Source: Paludibacteraceae bacterium (GTDB lineage: Bacteria > Bacteroidota > Bacteroidia > Bacteroidales > Paludibacteraceae). From it: a stretch of DNA of 64,000 nucleotides. A program made the position numbers and the translations under genes. The DNA lies in contig JAEERP010000007.1 in NCBI GenBank assembly GCA_016285885.1, forward strand, positions 62,001-126,000. Reading direction: 5' to 3'. Positions 16,494 through 25,073 of this stretch are shown in pieces (the first letter of the stretch is position 1; each line of letters begins with the position of its first letter). A model generated the notes under the pieces. The model did no database searches. It saw only the letters and a program-made list of their open reading frames with translations, and was not told the origin of the DNA.

Positions 16494-17048
16494 CTAATTG
16501 AAGTGCACCATTTTGAAGCCCATGGAGCGGAACATATAGGTGAACTGCGCCTGGGCGTTCTCCCTTGCGGCGGTGATGTTCTCCTTCGACATGGCCCGAC
16601 GGCGCATGTCCTGTTTCGCCCTTTCGTACAAGGCGTTCTTGATGGCAGGCGTAATCTTTCCGTTTTCATAGAAGGTGCGGGTCTGCGTATCGTCGATGAT
16701 ATCCTCATCCAGGATCCGAATGGCAGGCAACGTGATCCGCACGGTGTCGTGGGAAGTGACCACCCAATTCTCCGCTGCGTCCTTCATGTCCACACCCAAA
16801 CGGGCCGTACCCTTATAGATGCGCGCGAACTGATCGTCGGAGATGATTTTCCGCGGGATCACCGTGTCTTCGAACTCCTCCATCTCGACCGTGAGGAACT
16901 CCCACTCCGCGATCTCCTTGATGGATGATATCTCGGTAGGTATATCGACCTGCGTCTTCTGTCGCATATCCTTCCCGCCCCGGAAATAGAGGAAGGCGAA
17001 GGCACCCACAGCGACCAGCAGCAATAGAATCACAATCTTCTTTATCAT
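16494..17048 (-). CDS. DUF4230 protein, membrane-anchored
   Basis: 184 residues with one N-terminal helix (IVILLLLVAVGAFAFLYF), then a DUF4230-like body: SSIKEIAEWEFLTVEMEEFEDTVIP, a strand-rich core with G-V-D-M-K-D, V-R-I-T-L-P-A-I-R-I-L, and a C-terminal helix (ALYERAKQDMRRRA) ending in R-S-M-G-F-K. DUF4230 proteins are widespread in Bacteroidetes and Firmicutes; their function is unknown. A second, more distant DUF4230 gene lies 47 bases upstream, so the pair probably acts together. Confidence 0.8.
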   Translation of the reverse strand: MIKKIVILLLLVAVGAFAFLYFRGGKDMRQKTQVDIPTEISSIKEIAEWEFLTVEMEEFEDTVIPRKIISDDQFARIYKGTARLGVDMKDAAENWVVTSHDTVRITLPAIRILDEDIIDDTQTRTFYENGKITPAIKNALYERAKQDMRRRAMSKENITAARENAQAQFTYMFRSMGFKMVHFN

Positions 17049-17095
17049 AATTTATTTATTTCTAACAAGTTAATAGACGAATCACATAACAAATC

Positions 17096-17752
17096 TCACA
17101 ACGTGTCCCTTTCAATCATTTTGAGGAGGAATTGTTCATCATGGCTCTTGTCCACCATCTCCTGATCGAATCGGATCACGATATTCTCACGACGGAAGCC
17201 AGCCGCCTCCACCAGAGGGACCAGCGCATTGTAAGCGCCCAATTGGGAACGTTCGATAATATCAGACCCTTTCATGTCCGCCAGCACCTTCTCCCTACCC
17301 TTCTTCAGCAAGGACTCCCGCTCCTCCTCCGTGAAGCTGAAGCGGTTCCAGGAGAGGAACTGTTTCTCCCCGGTGTAATCCACCTTGGCGGAGGTCATCT
17401 CTATTTTAGGCGCCGGTAGTGTGATGGTGATATGATCCCCCATCACGGAGACATTCTCGTCAGAGAAGGAGGAGAAGTCTATATAAGCCTTGAGGACCGC
17501 ATCCATCGGCAAGACGATCTTACGCTCGCCAGGGATTGGGATGGAGATTTTCTCGAATAGGAAATTAGTCTCTATGGCGCTGAAATCCTGATAGGTGAGC
17601 ACCTTGTGCACGTTGTACTGCACGGTATAGAGGCGAGCGCTCTTAGCGATAGACATCACAACATCCGCGCGTTTCTCCTCCGGACTCTTAGAGAGGAAGC
17701 ACCCCTCCATCAAAAACGCCAACAGAATGGCGAGCCAACCATATCTCTTCAT
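17096..17752 (-). CDS. DUF4230 lipoprotein
   Basis: 218 residues with a lipoprotein signal (WLAILLAFLMEGC, acylated Cys at 18). The body matches the DUF4230 plan: VMSIAKSARLYTVQYNVHKVLTY, strand-rich middle with I-P-I-P-G-E-R-K-I, I-T-I-T-L-P-A-P-K-I, then a long helix (EERESLLKKGREKVLADM) and a G-F-x-x-E-N-I-V-I-R-F end. It is the first gene of the 17752-15012 group. Lipid anchoring of this copy and helix anchoring of the other suggest they sit on different faces or membranes. Confidence 0.8.
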   Translation of the reverse strand: MKRYGWLAILLAFLMEGCFLSKSPEEKRADVVMSIAKSARLYTVQYNVHKVLTYQDFSAIETNFLFEKISIPIPGERKIVLPMDAVLKAYIDFSSFSDENVSVMGDHITITLPAPKIEMTSAKVDYTGEKQFLSWNRFSFTEEERESLLKKGREKVLADMKGSDIIERSQLGAYNALVPLVEAAGFRRENIVIRFDQEMVDKSHDEQFLLKMIERDTL

Positions 17753-17793
17753 ATTTTTAAAACTATAATATTACCTACGTAAAAATCAATGGA

Positions 17794-19842
17794 TCAGTTG
17801 ATGATCCTCTCGCCCAGGAACTTCGCCAAAGCCACTTTGGTCACATGCAACGAGTTGAAACGAGTAAGCAGGTTCCTCTTCAGCTCATCATCCTCCGTCT
17901 GCCGCAGCATCTGCAAACATTTAGCCATCTCGCTCTCGACCCAGAAATACTTGTAATTAAACATCACGCGAGGCACGTCGACCGCCAATCTCTCAGACTC
18001 TTCGTTGTCCAACTTCTTAGCCTTCACCTTATTGTCCGAGCACTTCTTGTCGAACATACGGCTCAGTTGGTAACGATCGGAGAGGACATCCGTCACAACC
18101 TCGATCATCTGCGTGTCCTGGTTGCGTAAGAAGAATTGTTGCGCACTACCCTTCGAACCTTGGGAGAAGGCCTCAAGGTATTCACTTAACATTTTATTAT
18201 AGAGTGGATTAGACAATGTCAGCTCATCCACGTCCAGTTCGTTCTTAATATACGTGACCACATGGAATTGGAAAGGTGCGCCATCCTTTTCCCCCACGAA
18301 AAGGGGCGCTTCGCCATAGCGTACCAGATAGTAGATGATCTCCTTCTCCGCCTTGTCGGAAAGGGAGAGTTCATAACGTTCACGATTGGTAGGGGATTGG
18401 GGAGATTGCGTAGCCTCCGTACCATCCGGGCTTGTCTGCCCGTCGGGAGGTGTCGGCACCTGTTGGATATCAGAGGCGGGGCTACCGTTGTTAGCCGTAG
18501 AGAGGGTGTTCGTCCACTGTTTCTGGGCAATGGTCGTATACAACAGATTCTCCTCCACACCCAATAGTCTCGAACACTCCGTGACATAGACCGAGCGCTT
18601 CACCTGGTCAGGGATCACTGCGATGGTCTGGGCGATCTCCGTGATGGTCTGCGCCTTCTTGATCGGGTCACCATTCGCCTCCTTCAGCAGGTAATTGGTC
18701 TTAAAGATGATATAATCCTGCTCCTGCTCGGCCAGGTATTGCAGCACATAGGAAGAATCGTTGTGTTGGGCGAAGGTGTCCGGGTCGTCCTCGGGCGGGA
18801 GGACCACCACCTTGGCGTTGAGGCCCTCTTGGAGGAGGAGCTTACCATTCTTCAGCGCCGCATGCACACCGGCGCTATCACCATCATAAAGCATCGTGAC
18901 ATTTTTGTTGCCATCGATACGGTCCGCGTCGACGGAAGGGACGATACGGCGCAGCAAGCGGATCTGTTCGACGGTCAGCGCCGTACCGCAGGGAGCGACG
19001 ATGTTCTGCACGCCCGCCTGCACCATGGAGAGGACATCCGCATAGCCCTCCACGATATAACATTTCTTCTCCTTGATGATCGCGTTCTTCGCGAAGTAGA
19101 TGCCATAGAGCACATTCCCCTTGTGGTAGATCTCCGACTCAGGCGAGTTCTGGTACTTCACGGGGTCATCCTTCTTCATGGTTCGTCCACCGAACCCGAT
19201 GACCTTACCCGATATGGAGTGTATAGGGAACATGGCACGACCATGGAAACGATCGAAGGCGTAATTATCCTCCTTCACGATGGTCAGTCCCACCTTCTCC
19301 AAATACTCCCTCTTATAGCCCTCGTTCTGAGCCAAAGAGGTATAAGCGTCCCGTTTATCCAGCGCATAGCCCAATTGGAACTTACGGATGGTCTCCTCAT
19401 GGAATCCACGGTGGGCGAAGTAAGACATACCGATGGACTGTCCCTCCTGCGTTTCGAAGAGGTTATGGGTGAAATGTTTCTGCGCCCACTCCGTCACCGC
19501 CATCATGCTCTCCCTTTCGGTGCGTTGTTCGATCTGCTCCTGGGTCAGTTCCTCCTCCTGGATATCGATGTGGTACTTCTTGGCGAGGAATTTCAGCGCC
19601 TCGTAGTAGGAGAGGTTCTCCATCTCCATGACGAAGTTGACCGGGTTACCGCCCTTGCCGCAACCGAAGCATTTGTAGATATTTTTAGCGGGGGAGACAG
19701 AGAAGGAAGGCGTTTTCTCATCATGGAACGGACATAAACCAGTATAGTTAGCCCCCCGTCTATGTAGCGTCACGTAATCCGACACCACATCGACGATCTG
19801 AGCCGCATCAAAAATCCTATCAACCGTAGCTTGGTCTATCAT
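17794..19842 (-). CDS. dnaG: DNA primase DnaG
   Basis: 682 residues from the ATG at 19842; a longer reading from 19902 adds 20 residues before MIDQ that do not fit the family. It makes RNA primers at the replication fork. The zinc-binding domain has C37-P-F-H40 and C58-F-G-C61. The RNA polymerase core follows with GFGGRTMKKDD and YQNSPESEIYHKG, then the TOPRIM segment (CYIVEGYADVLSM, TMLYDGDSAG). After residue ~430 comes a low-complexity Pro/Ser/Thr linker (DIQQVPTPPDGQTSPDGTE) and a helical C-terminal region where the helicase-binding domain should be. Length is slightly above typical because of the linker. Confidence 0.95.
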   Translation of the reverse strand: MIDQATVDRIFDAAQIVDVVSDYVTLHRRGANYTGLCPFHDEKTPSFSVSPAKNIYKCFGCGKGGNPVNFVMEMENLSYYEALKFLAKKYHIDIQEEELTQEQIEQRTERESMMAVTEWAQKHFTHNLFETQEGQSIGMSYFAHRGFHEETIRKFQLGYALDKRDAYTSLAQNEGYKREYLEKVGLTIVKEDNYAFDRFHGRAMFPIHSISGKVIGFGGRTMKKDDPVKYQNSPESEIYHKGNVLYGIYFAKNAIIKEKKCYIVEGYADVLSMVQAGVQNIVAPCGTALTVEQIRLLRRIVPSVDADRIDGNKNVTMLYDGDSAGVHAALKNGKLLLQEGLNAKVVVLPPEDDPDTFAQHNDSSYVLQYLAEQEQDYIIFKTNYLLKEANGDPIKKAQTITEIAQTIAVIPDQVKRSVYVTECSRLLGVEENLLYTTIAQKQWTNTLSTANNGSPASDIQQVPTPPDGQTSPDGTEATQSPQSPTNRERYELSLSDKAEKEIIYYLVRYGEAPLFVGEKDGAPFQFHVVTYIKNELDVDELTLSNPLYNKMLSEYLEAFSQGSKGSAQQFFLRNQDTQMIEVVTDVLSDRYQLSRMFDKKCSDNKVKAKKLDNEESERLAVDVPRVMFNYKYFWVESEMAKCLQMLRQTEDDELKRNLLTRFNSLHVTKVALAKFLGERIIN

Positions 19843-19931
19843 CGTCCGCGAATTTGGTAAAAAAAGGAAGCGTGAACGGACGAGGCCGAACACACTTCCC
19901 ATAGATATTTCACATTGACGATATCAATTGA

Positions 19932-20402
19932 TTACTTCAGCAAATCATTTATTTGCAAAGAAAGCTTCGCGTTAGTAGCGATATCGATATCCTCAAAATT
20001 GATCATAGCAAGAATCTTCATCAAGTCGTTATACTTCGTCTCGCTCAATTTAAGATCCTCATTAAGGCTCGTATTAAAGCCCCTCATCCATAAAGTATCT
20101 TTCGCATTCTCCACAGAGAGTTCGTATGGGCGTTGTGCCTTCGAAAGAGGAGGAGTCACCATACCGCTGAAGATTGGGTCTTCCGTCAATTCCTTCTTCT
20201 TAGCGGAAGCGACCGTATCACAGATGGAGTGCAAGGCCTTCGCCAAGATCTCTCCATTACTTGCTCCACGTTCCTCCGCACTCATTTCCGGCCAATCCAC
20301 CTTACGACCCAACTCGAAAGCGTCATCGATTCCCTCATCACAGGAACTCAGCCACAAGGAGAAAGGGATAACTGCGGAAATTAATAATTTCGTGATTTTC
20401 AT
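19932..20402 (-). CDS. Small lipoprotein of unknown function
   Basis: 156 residues with a lipobox (ISAVIPFSLWLSSC, Cys at 21), then an acidic linker and a mostly helical body. I do not know the family. It lies 21 bases after the next lipoprotein gene and may share its transcript. These two and the DUF4197 lipoprotein at 22542 suggest an envelope theme in this run. Confidence 0.7.
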   Translation of the reverse strand: MKITKLLISAVIPFSLWLSSCDEGIDDAFELGRKVDWPEMSAEERGASNGEILAKALHSICDTVASAKKKELTEDPIFSGMVTPPLSKAQRPYELSVENAKDTLWMRGFNTSLNEDLKLSETKYNDLMKILAMINFEDIDIATNAKLSLQINDLLK

Positions 20403-20423
20403 GGCAATAACAAATGAGTTCGA

Positions 20424-20873
20424 TTATTTGTCCCTGGTAGAGATGAATGTGGCCAATTTGATCAAAGCATCAGCAACGTTATCAGAAGTGATACCATTGT
20501 CCAAAAGGTTCTTAACATCAGCCACCTTCTTCATATACTCCTCTGATTTAGCCACATTGGCATCATCCACGTTATATTTCTCCATCACAACGCCAGCCAA
20601 GAAGTTAGAGGTCCAAGCCGAGTTACTTTTGTTCTTTGAATAATCCAAAGCGTCAGCAACGACACGCAACTTGTCAGCCTCGCTTCCACTTTCCTTAGCC
20701 TTCTGCAAATCGATGTAAAAGTTACGACCGTTTTGGATAACATCAGACTCTACAAATTCCTTATTTTGTTCATTGTTTGCGTTATCATCGTCATCGTCTC
20801 CGCAAGAAGTCAAACCAAAAGACAAACCCATAAACACTGCCATCAAGATCGGCAAAAATTTAATCTTCTTCAT
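20424..20873 (-). CDS. Asp-rich-linker lipoprotein (149 aa)
   Basis: The start at ATG 20873 (MKKIKFLPILMAVFMGLS) is chosen because it gives a proper lipoprotein signal, LSFGLTSC. A longer in-frame reading runs into the comF gene and is rejected. After the Cys comes GDDDDDNANNEQ, a linker common in surface-bound lipoproteins of Bacteroidales, then a helical domain with two similar segments (residues ~40-90 and ~95-149). The function is unknown. The similar C-G-D-D-D-D-D start at 38981 belongs to a different fold. Confidence 0.75.
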   Translation of the reverse strand: MKKIKFLPILMAVFMGLSFGLTSCGDDDDDNANNEQNKEFVESDVIQNGRNFYIDLQKAKESGSEADKLRVVADALDYSKNKSNSAWTSNFLAGVVMEKYNVDDANVAKSEEYMKKVADVKNLLDNGITSDNVADALIKLATFISTRDK

Positions 20874-20908
20874 TTTAAATAAAATTTTAATGTTAATAAT
20901 TGTCATAT

Positions 20909-21613
20909 TTAATTTACGGCCGCCAACGAGGCAGCGCTTATCTTCACATTCTTCACATGGGAGAAGGCGGCGGCGCAGGCCATCAGGGTGGACCCTGTCG
21001 TGATCACATCGTCCACGATAAGCAGATGGTGGTTCTCGATAGCCTCCGTTGAGACTTCTTGTCTCAGGGCGAATATGCCCTTCACATTCGACCAACGTTC
21101 CTCGGCGTTCTTGTTCGTCTGCGTGGAGGTCTCCACCACCCGTTCGACGAGGTCCGTCCTCACCGGCGCACCCAACTCCTCGGAGAGTCCCTTGGCGATC
21201 CATTCGCTTTGGTTGTACCCCCTCCATTTCAGTCGTTTCGGATGGAGCGGAACCGGCACGATCATATCGACGGAGGAGAAACGTCCCCCTTTCATCTGCC
21301 TTCCCAACATTCTTCCCAATCTTTGCGCCAACTCCTTGGCACCATGATATTTTATTTCATGGATAATCTTTTGCGGGACGGTCTCCTTCCCATACACCAT
21401 CAAGGTCGTGGCGGATTCGATATACGGTCTACCGTACAGATGTTGTTCCACAAAATTATCCTCAGACTCGTGCACCTGCGCCAACGGCAGGGAGGAGAGG
21501 CACTCCACGCAAAGGGAATGCTCGTCCTGGAAAAGTTTCCTACCGCACCCGACACAAAGTCTAGGGTAGAAAAGCTCGACGAAACCGTTCAGCGCACTGC
21601 CAAGACGGATCAT
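20909..21613 (-). CDS. comF: ComF-family phosphoribosyltransferase-like protein
   Basis: 234 residues. An N-terminal zinc-binding segment (C-V-G-C-G-R ... C-V-E-C, residues 20-39) is followed by the phosphoribosyltransferase domain. Diagnostic stretches are VPVPLHPKRLKWRGYNQSE and the PRPP-binding loop LLIVDDVITTGST near residues 198-210. ComF proteins take part in DNA uptake and single-strand DNA handling where studied. No other competence genes are nearby. The start overlaps the stop of the DUF4197 gene by 4 bases. Confidence 0.9.
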   Translation of the reverse strand: MIRLGSALNGFVELFYPRLCVGCGRKLFQDEHSLCVECLSSLPLAQVHESEDNFVEQHLYGRPYIESATTLMVYGKETVPQKIIHEIKYHGAKELAQRLGRMLGRQMKGGRFSSVDMIVPVPLHPKRLKWRGYNQSEWIAKGLSEELGAPVRTDLVERVVETSTQTNKNAEERWSNVKGIFALRQEVSTEAIENHHLLIVDDVITTGSTLMACAAAFSHVKNVKISAASLAAVN

Positions 21614-22542
21614 TCATCCAAACGGCCAAAGACCCTCTTCAACAAGTCTGATGTGCGGGCAGCCGCATTCGTGCGGATATCCACCTCCTTGTCGGCCACC
21701 TTCGTGAAGAGGCCAGACAAAGCCTTGCCAGTCACATATGCGCCCAACGAATTATCCTGAATTGGCTCACTTTGCTCTAGCATATTACGTAATTCCTCGC
21801 TGTCATCATTGGAAGAAAAGACACTTGCGATTCCCCATCCTGCCATTACAGCTTTACCAGCCGTTGAGTTTTTGTACTCCATCACTTTGTTGAATCCTTT
21901 CGTAAAGCCAGCCCATGCATCATTCAATGTAAGACTGCCGACAGAGACCTGGTCGATAACGCCGTCGACAATAGGAGAGAAAGAAGTTTTCAATCCCGAA
22001 TAAGTATTGTCGTACAGATATGCGGTAGCTGAATTATTAGTGCCGAAAGCCACACTACCTACTGAAAATTCGCTACTTCCACTTTTTACGGATGCGCTTT
22101 TCGATTGATACCGATCGAAAAGGATATCTTCGCCATCAGCAATAGACATGCCGGAAATGGCACTAGCGAACACGTTCACAGCCTTCGGAGCTGCCGTTTC
22201 AGCAGCACGATTCATCATCAAAACGATGTTGTCTATCTGGAAATTATCCGCACCAGCTTTTGAGATAAACTCTTTTCCAACCTTAGATTGCATTAATTTA
22301 GTCGCCACAGCAACTTCCTTCGGCATATCTATCTTCACTGCCGCATCAGAGAAATAGCCGTTTTCCTTACCCAAAGTCGAAGCCGCAGTCTTGGCTCCTA
22401 CGCTCAACGCCTCCTTCAAAGCGGCGACCGTATCGCCACTGGTAAGGGTATTCAAAACATCATCATCGCAGGAGACAGCGAAAAACGAAGCCCCCACAAA
22501 TGACAACAACACAAATCTTTTCAAACCTAACTTTATATCCAT
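21610..22542 (-). CDS. DUF4197 lipoprotein
   Basis: 310 residues with a lipobox-like signal (RFVLLSFVGASFFAVSC, Cys at 25). It follows the DUF4197 plan: ALKEALSVGAKTAASTLGKENGYFSDAAVKIDMP, then a helical core with MNRAAETAAPKAVNVFASAISGM and a C-terminal ALSGLFTKVADKEVDIRTN. DUF4197 proteins are found in many Gram-negative bacteria; the function is unknown. Compared with shorter members it has a Ser-rich insertion near residues 150-185 that looks unstructured. It is coupled to comF through ATGA. Confidence 0.85.
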   Translation of the reverse strand: MDIKLGLKRFVLLSFVGASFFAVSCDDDVLNTLTSGDTVAALKEALSVGAKTAASTLGKENGYFSDAAVKIDMPKEVAVATKLMQSKVGKEFISKAGADNFQIDNIVLMMNRAAETAAPKAVNVFASAISGMSIADGEDILFDRYQSKSASVKSGSSEFSVGSVAFGTNNSATAYLYDNTYSGLKTSFSPIVDGVIDQVSVGSLTLNDAWAGFTKGFNKVMEYKNSTAGKAVMAGWGIASVFSSNDDSEELRNMLEQSEPIQDNSLGAYVTGKALSGLFTKVADKEVDIRTNAAARTSDLLKRVFGRLDE

Positions 22543-22583
22543 ACTTCTATAAATTTAGTTTATATCCAAAAACATACACTTTG

Positions 22584-22591
22584 CAAATTTA
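22584..22591 (-). promoter_or_regulatory. -7 box (TAAATTTG) of the DUF4197-comF run
   Basis: On the minus strand TAAATTTG lies 41 bases before the ATG at 22542. No clear TTTG is seen 19-20 bases further upstream. Confidence 0.5.
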
Positions 22592-22677
22592 TTTTATTTG
22601 GTGCAAAAAAAGAACAAAAAAAGAGGTTTTTTACATAAAACTCGACTAAACCATACATATAAATCGATGAAATAGAC

Positions 22678-22685
22678 TAACTTTG
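22678..22685 (+). promoter_or_regulatory. -7 box (TAACTTTG) just before the 22693 start codon
   Basis: A full TAnnTTTG match ends only 7 bases before the ATG, so transcription would begin within a few bases of the start codon: a leaderless or almost leaderless message. Confidence 0.55.
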
Positions 22686-22692
22686 TGACCAA

Positions 22693-22938
22693 ATGGCAGA
22701 GAAAAACAAGAAAATCAGAAAGAAAACCGACAAGGTGCCGGACCGCAAGAAACTGGTCCGCAACCAGCGCATCAGCATCGCCCTGAACGATGCCGAGATG
22801 AGGGCCTTGCAGCGTTTTTTCCAGAAATACAAAATCTCCAATAAGGCCAAATTCTGCAGGGAAACCATCATGATCGAAGTGCTGAAGCGGTTCGAGGCGG
22901 ACGCGCCTTCCCTGTTCGATAACGTGAAAGAATCATGA
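22693..22938 (+). CDS. Small basic protein upstream of tadA (81 aa)
   Basis: A charged N-terminal tail (AEKNKKIRKKTDKVPDRKK) leads to QRISIALNDAEMRALQRFFQKYKISNKAKFCRETIMIEVLKRF. One strand followed by two helices is the layout of a ribbon-helix-helix DNA-binding protein. No membrane segment. Its stop overlaps the tadA start by 4 bases (ATGA), so the two are coupled. I would guess a nucleic-acid-binding role, but the family assignment is tentative. Confidence 0.7.
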   Translation: MAEKNKKIRKKTDKVPDRKKLVRNQRISIALNDAEMRALQRFFQKYKISNKAKFCRETIMIEVLKRFEADAPSLFDNVKES

Positions 22939-23369
22939 ACGACGAATATTACATGCGGCAAGCCCTCGCGGAGGCGAAGAGGGCCGGGGCGAAGGACGAG
23001 GTGCCCATCGGCGCCGTCATCGTCCATGGCGAACAGATCATCGCCAAGGCCCACAACCTCACGGAGACATTGCACGATGTGACCGCACACGCAGAGATGC
23101 AGGCCATCACCATGGCGGCGGATTACTTGGGAGGTAAATATCTGTCGGAGTGTGCTTTATACGTCACCGTCGAGCCCTGCGTCATGTGCGCCGGCGCCAT
23201 CGGTTGGGCCCAAATCAGCAAGGTGGTCTACGGTGCACCCGACCCTAAGCGTGGCTACTCTGTCTATGCGCCCAACGCCCTGCACCCCAAATGCGCAGTG
23301 GTCTCCGGCGTGCTGCAAGAGGAGTGCTCGCAGCTCATGACAGACTTTTTTAAGAAACTAAGGAAATAA
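22935..23369 (+). CDS. tadA: tRNA-specific adenosine deaminase (TadA-like)
   Basis: 144 residues of the cytidine/deoxycytidylate deaminase fold. The zinc site is H52-A-E54 and P81-C82-V-M-C85, with E54 as proton shuttle. The sequence around it (VPIGAVIVHGEQIIAKAHN, YVTVEPCVMCAGAIGWAQI, VVYGAPDPKRGY) is typical of TadA, which changes A34 to inosine in tRNA-Arg(ACG). Guanine deaminases of similar size are an alternative, but the P-C-V-M-C-A-G-A-I pattern favours TadA. Confidence 0.88.
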   Translation: MNDEYYMRQALAEAKRAGAKDEVPIGAVIVHGEQIIAKAHNLTETLHDVTAHAEMQAITMAADYLGGKYLSECALYVTVEPCVMCAGAIGWAQISKVVYGAPDPKRGYSVYAPNALHPKCAVVSGVLQEECSQLMTDFFKKLRK

Positions 23370-23377
23370 TCACAGAT

Positions 23378-25063
23378 ATGACAGAGAAACTATCCCTCAA
23401 AGAAAAGATCGCGTATGCCTTGGGCGACGCGTCCGCGAACATCGCATGGCGCGGTGTCTCAGCATTCCTCATCATCTTCTACACAGACGTCTTCGGCATA
23501 GCGCCCGGCATCGTCGCCACGCTCATGTTGGTGGCAAGGACCAGCGACGGATTCACGGACGTGATCATGGGCGCGATCGGTGACCGCACCAAGACCCGAT
23601 TCGGAAAGTTCAGGCCTTGGATCCTTTGGACAGCCATCCCGCTCGGCGTCATTCTGTCATTGCTCTACACCTGCCCTGAGAGCTGGTCGATGGGCTGGAA
23701 GACCGCCTACGCCTTCACGACCTACATCCTCTTCACGCTCATCTACACCGCCAACAACATCCCTTACGGAGCCTTGATGGCCGTCATGACGGGCGACGAC
23801 AAGGAACGCACCAGCATCGGTTCGTTCCGCATGGTGGGCGCATTCGTGGGTGGCATGATCGTGCAAGGTTCCCTGTTGCTGCTCGTAGCCCACTACGGGG
23901 AGATCAACCCGGACATGGAGATCCAGAAAATCGCAGACAAGAAATTCGAAGTGACCATCACCTCGCAAGAGGAGGTCAAGAACGTGAGCATCAACACGAT
24001 GGGCGGCATGGCCACCTTCCTCACCATGAACAACCCGAAGGATAGCACCACGGTCGGGAAAAGCTTCTCGCTACAAGCCAACCAGCCTATCACCTTCATC
24101 GTGGAGGGCGAGGCAAATGTCTTCGTCGGAAAAACAGATTTCCTCACCATGCTCTCGAAAGTGTTCGGAATAGGCGACAGCAAAAAGAACTCGGGCGCCA
24201 TCACCCTCATCAACCAAAGTGAAGGCTACAGCAAGGCGATCTATTCGCTCTCCATCATCCTCATCCTATGCCTCTTCGTCACCTTCTACTACACAAGAGA
24301 AAGGGTGACTCCTCCCGCCTCGCAGAAGGAGAACATCAAGGATGACCTGATAGACCTGATCCACAACAAGCCATGGGTAGTGCTGCTGATCGTCGGATTG
24401 GTCTTCAACATATACAACAACATGAAGCAAGGCATCACGGTCATCTACTTCACCCACTACATCCACAACCAATTGATGGCGGGAGGATACATGACCGCCC
24501 TGATGATCGCCTCGATCGTCGGCGCCGCCATCACCAGTCCGCTCAGCAAGAAGTTCGGCAAGAAGAACCTCTTCATCGGGGCGTTGCTCGTTTCCGGAGC
24601 CATCAACTCGCTTCTTAGCTTCTGCGGACCACAAGACACCTCCGCCATCTTCGCGGTCGGCTGTCTTTCCGAGTGCGCCGCAGCCATCATGCCTACCCTC
24701 TTCTTCGCCATGCTGGGAGACGCGGCGGACTATTCCGAATACGTGAACGGACGACGGGCGACCGGCCTCGTCTACTCCGCAGGCTCCTTCGCCACTAAGT
24801 TCGGCGGAGGCATCGCAGGTGCCATCATCGGATGGGTATTGAGCATGTACGGATACAACGGACAAGACTCCATCGCCATACAGAACGCAGTGCCGGGCAT
24901 CATCCAACTGATGAGCTGGATCCCTGCCATCATCGCACTTGCGGGAGCCGTGCTAATGTACATGTACCCGCTCAGTCAAGATAAGATGAACGCCATCACG
25001 ACGGAATTGAGCAACAGACGCAACAATGCGGGAGGATCAGCGTTGCAGGAGGTCAACCAATAA
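23378..25063 (+). CDS. GPH-family (MelB-like) sugar:cation symporter with an extra extracytoplasmic domain
   Basis: 561 residues, about 12 membrane segments. GPH marks are KIAYALGDASANIAW, the charged loop GDRTKTRFGKFRPW near residues 67-81, and ANNIPYGAL. The second half begins near 300 (YSLSIILILCLFVTFYYTRERV). Typical members are near 460 residues. The extra ~100 lie at about 180-285, between membrane segments, and are polar and strand-rich (KKFEVTITSQEEVKNVSINTMGG, SFSLQANQPITFIVEGEANVFVG). That insert is probably a periplasmic beta-domain. The substrate is unknown; sugars or glucuronides are usual. Confidence 0.85.
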   Translation: MTEKLSLKEKIAYALGDASANIAWRGVSAFLIIFYTDVFGIAPGIVATLMLVARTSDGFTDVIMGAIGDRTKTRFGKFRPWILWTAIPLGVILSLLYTCPESWSMGWKTAYAFTTYILFTLIYTANNIPYGALMAVMTGDDKERTSIGSFRMVGAFVGGMIVQGSLLLLVAHYGEINPDMEIQKIADKKFEVTITSQEEVKNVSINTMGGMATFLTMNNPKDSTTVGKSFSLQANQPITFIVEGEANVFVGKTDFLTMLSKVFGIGDSKKNSGAITLINQSEGYSKAIYSLSIILILCLFVTFYYTRERVTPPASQKENIKDDLIDLIHNKPWVVLLIVGLVFNIYNNMKQGITVIYFTHYIHNQLMAGGYMTALMIASIVGAAITSPLSKKFGKKNLFIGALLVSGAINSLLSFCGPQDTSAIFAVGCLSECAAAIMPTLFFAMLGDAADYSEYVNGRRATGLVYSAGSFATKFGGGIAGAIIGWVLSMYGYNGQDSIAIQNAVPGIIQLMSWIPAIIALAGAVLMYMYPLSQDKMNAITTELSNRRNNAGGSALQEVNQ

Positions 25064-25073
25064 AGAACCCGAC

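Noticed and set aside
18739-19737. Long open frame (332 codons) on the plus strand
   Set aside because: It lies fully antisense to dnaG and has the odd His/Arg/Leu-rich composition of a mirrored coding strand.
20874-21227. Upstream extension of the lipoprotein gene at 20424
   Set aside because: The extension overlaps comF in another frame and places the signal peptide in the middle of the protein; ATG 20873 is the sensible start.
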